A DNA stretch of 64,000 bases from Lepidodermella squamata (Eukaryota > Gastrotricha). The translations under genes and the position numbers were made by a program. Within the stretch, counting starts at the first letter, position 1. Every line of letters begins with the position of its first letter. Under the pieces are notes generated by a model. It was not told the DNA's origin and searched no databases. It worked only from the letters and a program-made list of their open reading frames with translations. This document shows positions 63,616 to 64,000 of the stretch, piece after piece. The stretch is taken from positions 1,025,862-1,089,861 of the forward strand of contig JBLDXI010000016.1 of assembly GCA_047495785.1 (NCBI GenBank). Direction: 5' to 3'.

Positions 63616-64000
63616 CAATTTTCTTAGTTTCCAAAAAGATACTTGATTAGATACAGTAATCTAAGAACTCAAGCTAGCTCATCTTTTTTCCTGCTTTGTC
63701 CATTAGCTTATATAAATACACCTTACTTTCCATTAACCTTTTTTGTAAATAAACATTACTTTCTCCTATCAATCCCCCTTAACTTTAATCTAAAATATAA
63801 TAAATATTTTTTACTTTGGCCATTAGCATTTATAAATACTCCTTTCTTTCCTGATATGTCCATTAACTTGTTTTGTAAATAAACTTTACTTTCTCCTATC
63901 AATCCAACTTAACTGTAATCTAAAAAATATAAGAAACATTTTTTTACTCAAGGAAAATCGAATAAAAGCAAAGATTAAGGTAGGGATAGCAAGGTCAAAT
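63616..64000. repeat. AT-rich imperfect tandem duplication
   Basis: Segments 63690-63795 and 63815-63925 share CATTA, then TTTTGTAAATAAAC, then TTTACTTTCTCCTATCAATC. No gene. Confidence 0.6.

Overview
The window is nuclear DNA of an animal, most probably a nematode or a close relative. Most genes are split by short GT-AG introns (often 45-75 bases), and many proteins are typical of metazoans: Cys-loop receptors, a CAP/SCP protein, a clan-3-like P450, a SOCS-box protein, and TAZ and KIX domains. The U1 snRNA genes begin AAACUUACCUG, as I recall for Caenorhabditis U1. The species cannot be named from the sequence.

Layout. 1-18 kb is RNA-gene rich: a Leu-iMet-U1 cassette, two paralogous nine-tRNA arrays (4.35-5.78 and 16.04-17.49 kb), a partial third array, and smaller tRNA groups. 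Between them lie a methyltransferase gene, an unrecognised gene at 2.5-3.6 kb, two direct copies of a 1.07-kb repeat, and the first secreted PLC-X-like gene. 18-28 kb holds an ankyrin/SOCS-box gene and two more PLC-X-like genes on the minus strand, each followed at its 5' side by a minus-strand Leu-iMet-U1 cassette. 28-45 kb holds a basic protein gene with a CCHH cluster, two convergent Cys-loop receptor genes, a small cysteine-rich secreted peptide, and a TIR-NB-ARC-ankyrin gene. 45-64 kb holds two methyltransferases, the fifth Leu-iMet-U1 cassette, a complete P450, a CAP protein, a RING-B-box-ankyrin gene with a Mutator-like element in one intron, a third Cys-loop receptor and a small unrecognised gene.

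The most unusual object is an 11-exon gene on the minus strand (32569-34986), nested inside the 4.5-kb intron of a Cys-loop receptor gene. Its exons join in phase at every junction into a 619-residue protein: a NEK-like kinase domain, a TAZ zinc finger with all 12 zinc ligands, a KIX domain and a RING-H2 finger. TAZ followed by KIX is the arrangement of CBP/p300. I know of no described protein joining these to a kinase and a RING. Other strong points are five tRNA-iMet/U1 pairs at a fixed 115-117-base spacing, a 56-bp spacer that is exactly inverted between two repeat copies, loss of the first catalytic His in all three PLC-X proteins, a plant-like TIR-NB-ARC architecture with ankyrin repeats, and a MULE with a perfect 9-bp target-site duplication.

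The genes do not form one pathway. Several (kinase-TAZ-KIX-RING, TIR-NB-ARC-ANK, ANK-SOCS, RING-B-box-ANK) look like innate-immune or ubiquitin-signalling components, while the PLC-X, CAP and cysteine-rich proteins are secreted. Segmental duplication, direct and inverted, has shaped much of the window. All domain calls come from reading motifs by eye; no database was searched.
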